From Pseudomonas fluorescens (GTDB lineage Bacteria > Pseudomonadota > Gammaproteobacteria > Pseudomonadales > Pseudomonadaceae), in contig NZ_JAGGOF010000071.1 in NCBI RefSeq assembly GCF_018614775.1, forward strand, positions 1 through 48,763: a DNA stretch of 48,763 bases, given 5' to 3'. Shown in pieces: positions 44,201-48,763 of the stretch (position 1 is the first letter of the stretch; the number at the start of each line of letters is the position of its first letter). The notes beneath the pieces were generated by a model. It saw nothing but the letters and a program-made list of their open reading frames with translations, did not search any database and was not told the origin of the DNA. The position numbers and the translations under genes are program-made.

Positions 44201-45122
44201 TATCGCCCTGAGCCCCCAGGACGGCAACGAACTGAGCCAGTTGATGAAGAACGCCGACACGGCCATGTACCACGCCAAGGAGCGCGGCAAGAACAACTTC
44301 CAGTTCTATCAGGCCGACATGAACGCCAGCGCCCTGGAGCGCCTGGAGCTGGAAAGCGACCTGCGCCATGCCCTGGAGCAGAATGAGTTCGTGCTGTATT
44401 ACCAGCCGCAATTCAGCGGCGACGGCAAGCGCCTGACCGGTGCCGAGGCGTTGCTGCGCTGGCGCCATCCGCGCCGCGGGTTGGTGCCGCCGGGGGACTT
44501 CATCCCGGTTCTGGAAGAGCTCGGACTGGTGGTGGACGTTGGTGATTGGGTCATCGCCGAGGCCTGCCGGCAACTCAGGACCTGGCACCAGGCCAAGGTC
44601 CGGGTGCCGAAGGTCTCGGTCAACATTTCGGCCCGGCAGTTCTCCGACGGCCAATTGGGTACGCGCATCGCCGACATCCTGCGTAGCACCGGCCTGCCGC
44701 CGGCGTGCCTGGAGCTGGAGTTGACGGAGAGCATCCTGATGCGCGAAGTCAGCGAGGCGATGCAGATCCTGGCCGGGCTGAAAAACCTCGGCCTGAGCAT
44801 CGCCGTGGATGACTTCGGCACGGGCTACTCGTCGCTCAACTACCTCAAGCAATTCCCCATCGACGTATTGAAGATCGACCGCACCTTCGTTGATGGCCTG
44901 CCGTCGGGCGAGCAGGATGCGCAGATTGCCCGCGCGATCATCGCCATGGCCCATAGCCTCAACCTGGCGGTGATCGCCGAGGGCGTCGAGACCCATGAGC
45001 AACTGGACTTCCTGCGTGAACACGGCTGCGATGAAGTCCAGGGCTACCTGTTCGGCCGGCCGATGCCGGCCAATCGGTTTGAAGCGCAGTTCAGCAATGA
45101 TGCGCTGTTTATGATTGATTGA
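41274..45122 (+). CDS. Membrane PAS-GGDEF-EAL cyclic-di-GMP protein
   Basis: 1282 residues from a TTG start with AGGA 7 nt upstream. There are two membrane segments (about 20-43 and 257-280) around a periplasmic sensor of some 210 residues. Next come three or four PAS regions (about 290-840). The GGDEF domain follows, with GGDEF at 926-930 in RMGGDEFTLL, intact. The inhibitory RxxD site before it reads ADDD, so feedback control is probably lost. The EAL domain has EALLRW from 1058, ELTESI, DDFGTGYSS, LKIDRTF and AEGVET, all catalytic positions present. It could both make and break c-di-GMP; net activity cannot be told. Monocistronic. Confidence 0.9.
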   Translation: MSNVTPSSPPRAPAAVPGSPLRGTLKGALATLVLMLLGLLFWQLLDQMRETQQQQRQYTIDYTADLAAQVSLNMALNAQIALNLLPIVEQPQTADEQQALVRKLQQSLPELRSLALLSPSGKVLSDSDAASHDADYLGDLVRRSRAQAHYFSNSEDGSMVHLLLHQASGSSRGYWALRLAPNFFATLTKQADVGLRPMWLVENRLNQQIVSRDEGLPAVSTVRLTPDDLDNTVLTVPLSSSDWQLRGLFDRRQVIEQLLPAFIGKCLLGLAFSMLPVIALLNMRRRQRQLHEGRRRYQDIFEGTGVALCVLDLSGLKAFFQKAGLHTGDQLRAWLQTPHQCEQLRQEVLVTEVNQMALKLLNVDSCEQAWQLLVGNGPQDQNPVGSKLLEALLDQHKQLELEIRLQDAHGRDQHLWLVLRLPEHEHDYNAVILSISDITSRKLVELSLLEREGFWSDVVRTVPDHLYVQDVISQRMIFSNHHLGQTLGYDRTELHQMGEYFWEILLHSEDADHYHCLRQEQRRGGYTQLLQCQLRFRHRDGKWRRFEVREQALARDRHDQVTRIIGVAKDVTEQIEASESLRDSEQRYRMLAESISDVIFSTDSKLSLNYVSPSVQAVLGYNVDWIFQNGWQSTIANPQQLTGIYDLMNRVSKALDQPEQLAELRNQLQTQLFLFDCLRADGRKIPIELRLVLVWDDHGAFEGVLGVGRDISQQRRAEKDLRMAATVFEHSTSAILITDPAGYIVQANEAFSRVSGYAVSQVLDQLPNMLTVDEQQEAHLRYVLKQLQQHSTWEGEVWLKRRNGEHYPAWVGITAVLDDEGDLASYVCFFSDISERKASEQRIHRLAYYDALTHLPNRTLFQDRLHTALQAAERQKSWVVLMFLDLDRFKPINDSLGHAAGDRMLKEMATRLLGCVADDDTVARMGGDEFTLLLQPRASREMALNRAITVAEQILASLVRPFVLEGREFFVTASIGIALSPQDGNELSQLMKNADTAMYHAKERGKNNFQFYQADMNASALERLELESDLRHALEQNEFVLYYQPQFSGDGKRLTGAEALLRWRHPRRGLVPPGDFIPVLEELGLVVDVGDWVIAEACRQLRTWHQAKVRVPKVSVNISARQFSDGQLGTRIADILRSTGLPPACLELELTESILMREVSEAMQILAGLKNLGLSIAVDDFGTGYSSLNYLKQFPIDVLKIDRTFVDGLPSGEQDAQIARAIIAMAHSLNLAVIAEGVETHEQLDFLREHGCDEVQGYLFGRPMPANRFEAQFSNDALFMID

Positions 45123-45132
45123 GGCAGCTACG

Positions 45133-45203
45133 AGCTTGAAGCTTCAAGCTACAAGTAGAAGCAGTTCGTGTCAGCTTGTGGCTTGAAGCTTGAAGCTTGA
45201 AAC
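45133..45203. repeat. AGCTTGAAGCTT-type repeats before glyA
   Basis: A perfect 18-bp palindrome, AGCTTGAAGCTTCAAGCT, is followed 20-30 bp later by GGCTTGAAGCTTGAAGCTTG, tandem units of TTGAAGC. This is a dispersed Pseudomonas intergenic type, distinct from the REPs. Its role is unknown; it could form the end of the GGDEF-EAL transcript. Confidence 0.65.
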
Positions 45204-45289
45204 TCTTCAATCTGAATTCCTTTCATACCCCTTCCAAAACCGGTGGGTTAGAATGCCCCCCTTTTCTGCCCCGATCCTTGAGGACCGCC

Positions 45290-46543
<1,254 letters not shown>

Positions 46544-46563
46544 TACAACGCTGAACCGTCATC

Positions 46564-46597
46564 AAAAAGCCCACACCGAAAGGTGTGGGCTTTTTTA
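46564..46597 (+). terminator. Terminator of glyA
   Basis: AAAAAGCCCACACC, loop GAAA, GGTGTGGGCTTTTTT. Confidence 0.93.
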
Positions 46598-46776
46598 TTT
46601 GCATTCCATGAAAGCAGCCCAACTGCCGAACAACCTCCAATATAACTAACGCGCCTTTAACCATACACTTTAATCCTTGAAACACACCCCTCAACATCCT
46701 CAACCCAGAAACCCATAACATCGAATCCCATCTTTCACGGCAACTTATGCCACCTGATAAAGGATGCGATTTCTAC

Positions 46777-47301
46777 ATGGACAGTAAACACTCTTTTACC
46801 GCGACGCTCAGCCTGCCCGACATGGATATCCAGTTGCTTGAGACGCTCCATGGCAAACCGGCACTGGCGACCCTTACGCCATTCAGCGGCGGTTTTTTCA
46901 GCGGCAGACCGCAAACTGTCGATCACTCAAGCCTGCTGGGCATGCACCCCAAAGCCGAGGGCAGGGTCATCCAGCCCTTGAGGCTGTACTTTCGCCATAC
47001 GGCCGAGGGCTACATCCTGTCCGTAAAAAACCCAGGAGAACATGTCAACAAATTCATCGGCAAACAGTGGTTTGAGGTATTAGGCGTAAAAGACTCGGGG
47101 ACACCCACCCTGTTTACACTCCTCGACCCACAAAACAGAGCGATCAGCCGGGACTTATTCGCCAAACATACTCCATTGTCACTCATGACCCAGAACAACA
47201 AGTATATCGGCGGGCTACGTGTGCGCGGTTCGCCCTATCGTTATCTGGCAGAGACGGAAGCGCGCTCAAAGTTGACTTTCATACTTAGCGTCATTGGGTA
47301 G
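46777..47301 (+). CDS. Hypothetical protein, unrecognised
   Basis: 174 residues from the ATG at 46777 (184 if the in-frame ATG at 46747 is used). AAAGGA lies 12 nt upstream of the chosen start, slightly far; the other start has no site at all. It has no signal peptide, membrane segment or Cys. The middle, PLRLYFRHTAEGYILSVKNP ... KQWFEVLGVKDSGTPTLFTL, alternates beta-like strands and turns and could be a beta-trefoil or similar fold, but that is only an impression. The gene stands alone between glyA and the CobW-like gene in A/T-richer DNA, which hints at a recent arrival. Confidence 0.6.
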   Translation: MDSKHSFTATLSLPDMDIQLLETLHGKPALATLTPFSGGFFSGRPQTVDHSSLLGMHPKAEGRVIQPLRLYFRHTAEGYILSVKNPGEHVNKFIGKQWFEVLGVKDSGTPTLFTLLDPQNRAISRDLFAKHTPLSLMTQNNKYIGGLRVRGSPYRYLAETEARSKLTFILSVIG

Positions 47302-47344
47302 GCAAGACCCGGACATTATTTAGCGCATGGAACTGCGCGGGGGT

Positions 47345-47369
47345 TGTGGCGAGAAAATACCTCGCCACA
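47345..47369. repeat. Short REP-like palindrome
   Basis: TGTGGCGAG and CTCGCCACA around a 7-base loop, between the hypothetical gene and the CobW-like gene, which converge on it. Confidence 0.6.
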
Positions 47370-47380
47370 GGCCGCAGGCG

Positions 47381-48349
47381 TCAACCTAGTAGGGCGTCGA
47401 AGCCCGCGCGGATCTTCTCTTCCGGCAACTCGTCGGCAATGAACACGATCACGCTTTCGCGGGTCTCATCGGCGGCCCATTCGGTGTCCCAATCGAAGCC
47501 GTACAATTTGAGCACACCCTGGAACACCAGTCGGCGGGGTTCGCCGGCGATATTCAACACGCCTTTGTAGCGCAGCAACTGCTTGCCGTGGTCTTCGAGC
47601 AACTGGTTCATGAACTCGCTGAGCTTGTCGATATCCAGCGGCTTGTCAGTGCGCAGCACCAGGCTGCTGATGCGGTCGCCCGGGGTCGCCTTGCCGACGG
47701 GGCGCAGGCTGAGCCCGGCGCCCAGGTCCGCATTGAGGTTGAACCCGCGGATGTCGAGCAGTTCGGCCAAGTCGATTTTGCCGTGCTCGACCACCCGAAT
47801 GGGTGCCCGGCGGTTGATGCGCGTCAGCCGTTCGCCAAGGGCTTGGACCTGGGCCGCGTCCACCAGATCGGTCTTGCTCAGGAGCAGGCGATCGGCGAAC
47901 CCGACCTGCGCCTGGCCGATGGCCTGGGTCAGGTGCACGTCGGCGTGGGCGGCATCCACCAGGGTCAGGATCCCGTCGAGGATGTAGCGCTCGCGCAGGT
48001 CCTCGTCAATGAAAAACGTCTGGGCCACCGGGGCCGGGTCGGCCAGGCCGGTGCACTCGATCACCAGGCGATCGAAGGCAATCGCACCGCTATCCAGTCG
48101 TTCGAGCAACAGGTACAGAGCTTTGGTCAGGTCGGTGTGAATGGTGCAGCACACACAGCCGTTGGCCAGTGTCATGACCTGCACCGGCTCGTCACCCAGC
48201 AACTGGGTGTCGACGCCGGCATCACTGAATTCGTTCTCGATCACGGCGATCTTCAGGCCATGCTCGGCCTTGAGCAAATGACGCAACAACGTGGTCTTGC
48301 CGGCGCCGAGGAAGCCGCTGAGGATGGTGACCGGGATGGGAGAGGACAA
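47381..48349 (-). CDS. yjiA: CobW/P47K family GTPase (YjiA-like)
   Basis: 322 residues. The P-loop is GFLGAGKTTLLRHLL near the N-terminus. The metal-binding CxCC motif is in ANGCVCCTIH, and the guanine-specificity motif is SKTDLVD. A CobW_C domain closes the protein. G3E-family GTPases insert or chaperone metal ions, chiefly zinc. The start is the TTG at 48349 with AAGGAG 7 nt upstream; no ATG fits the conserved N-terminus. It is downstream of a YbdD/YjiX gene, a pairing also seen in E. coli (yjiX-yjiA). Confidence 0.9.
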   Translation of the reverse strand: MSSPIPVTILSGFLGAGKTTLLRHLLKAEHGLKIAVIENEFSDAGVDTQLLGDEPVQVMTLANGCVCCTIHTDLTKALYLLLERLDSGAIAFDRLVIECTGLADPAPVAQTFFIDEDLRERYILDGILTLVDAAHADVHLTQAIGQAQVGFADRLLLSKTDLVDAAQVQALGERLTRINRRAPIRVVEHGKIDLAELLDIRGFNLNADLGAGLSLRPVGKATPGDRISSLVLRTDKPLDIDKLSEFMNQLLEDHGKQLLRYKGVLNIAGEPRRLVFQGVLKLYGFDWDTEWAADETRESVIVFIADELPEEKIRAGFDALLG

Positions 48350-48376
48350 ACAGAGTCTCCTTGATGCAAGTTTTTT

Positions 48377-48464
48377 GTGGGAGCGAGGCTGCTCGCGATG
48401 GCGGTGGGTCAGTCAATACCGATGTCGGCTGATAGTACGCCATCGCGAGCAGGCTCGCTCCCAC
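48377..48464. repeat. REPIN upstream of yjiA
   Basis: Arms with GTGGGAGCGAGGCTGCTCGC and inverted GCTCCCAC. First of two adjacent REPINs. Confidence 0.85.
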
Positions 48465-48510
48465 AGGGGATTTGTGGCGCAAGCAAATCCTGAGTCCACG
48501 CCAAACAACT

Positions 48511-48598
48511 GTGGGAGCGGGCTTGCTCGCGAAGGCGGTGGATCAGTCAATATCTTCATCAACTGACCCATCGCATTCGCGAGCAAGCCCGCTCCCAC
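48511..48598. repeat. REPIN, second of a pair
   Basis: Arms GTGGGAGCGGGCTTGCTCGC and inverted copy, 46 bp after the previous one. The two belong to different arm variants. Confidence 0.85.
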
Positions 48599-48623
48599 AA
48601 GGAATTACCTCAAGGCTACCGAG

Positions 48624-48763
48624 TCAGCAGCACTTGGGCCCACCCTTGCCACCGTAGCGGGCTTGCTGGCGTTCGCGGAAGAACGCCTCGTAGTCCATCA
48701 GCGGTTTGTCCGGGTGCTTGGTTTGCATGTGCTCGACGTAGGTGTCGTAGTCGGGCATGCCGA
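48624..48763 (-). CDS. YbdD/YjiX family small protein, 3' part
   Basis: The last 45 codons of a gene whose start lies beyond the window. The frame reads GMPDYDTYVEHMQTKHPDKP and then LMDYEAFFRERQQARYGGKG, ending in GPKCC. This is the YbdD/YjiX family, usually about 65 residues and usually next to the CstA pyruvate/peptide transporter gene, which would lie further along. It is upstream of yjiA on the same strand. Confidence 0.85.
   Translation of the reverse strand, partial: GMPDYDTYVEHMQTKHPDKPLMDYEAFFRERQQARYGGKGGPKCC

Noticed and set aside
45123..45289. Glycine riboswitch before glyA
   Set aside because: The sequence is made of TTGAAGC repeats and shows no glycine aptamer core.
46777..47301. 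Additional lanthipeptide or immunity gene
   Set aside because: The protein has no Cys, no leader-like start and is far from lanM, behind ettA and glyA.

Overview
The window is chromosomal DNA from a Pseudomonas of the fluorescens complex. Gene content and order from pilS to a DUF4105 gene follow, with local changes, the PA4546-PA4579 block of P. aeruginosa. The many REP/REPIN hairpins with GTGGGAGC / GCTCCCAC arms are also typical of that group. No rRNA, tRNA, CRISPR array or prophage was seen.

Layout. 1-444: right end of an IS3-family element. 519-3674: a small PP0621-like membrane protein and the PilS/PilR two-component system. 3739-5683: a DUF6124 protein and glycine oxidase ThiO. 5740-12075: the minor pilin operon fimU-pilV-pilW-pilX-pilY1-pilE (minus strand), with fimT diverging from it. 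12029-17864: ispH, fkpB, lspA, ileS and ribF. 17994-25396: murJ, rpsT, creA, proB, obgE, rpmA, rplU and ispB. 25528-31749: a PhnA-like zinc ribbon, an iron-regulated PA4570-like gene behind a clear Fur box, fklB, a YqhA family membrane protein, a PA4575-like gene, a Lon-like protease and a DUF3015 protein. 31839-34748: a DUF4105 protein, a small lipoprotein and a GreA/GreB-like factor.

34821-39176 is the part that stands out: a compact class II lanthipeptide locus, unusual in a Pseudomonas. Two short precursor genes (34931-35074 and 35183-35341) precede a full-length LanM synthetase (35424-38519) with intact dehydratase and cyclase residues. Downstream of lanM the whole promoter-precursor-precursor module is present again: the first precursor is decayed (about 38781-38920) and the second is intact (39024-39176). 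Leaders are conserved and cores have diverged, but Ser/Thr-x(2-3)-Cys spacing is kept. No transporter or leader peptidase gene is visible in the window. None of these small peptides is an obvious long reading frame, so they are easily missed.

39332-48763: ettA, a large membrane PAS-GGDEF-EAL protein, glyA, an unrecognised 174-residue protein, a CobW/YjiA-type GTPase and the 3' end of a YbdD/YjiX gene.

How the genes work together. PilSR and the minor pilin operon belong to type IV pilus assembly. ileS-lspA-fkpB-ispH and obgE-proB-creA look like housekeeping operons. rplU-rpmA and ispB diverge from one intergenic region with good sigma70 promoters on both strands. The lanthipeptide module is an accessory insertion between the PA4579-side genes and ettA, where synteny with P. 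aeruginosa ends.
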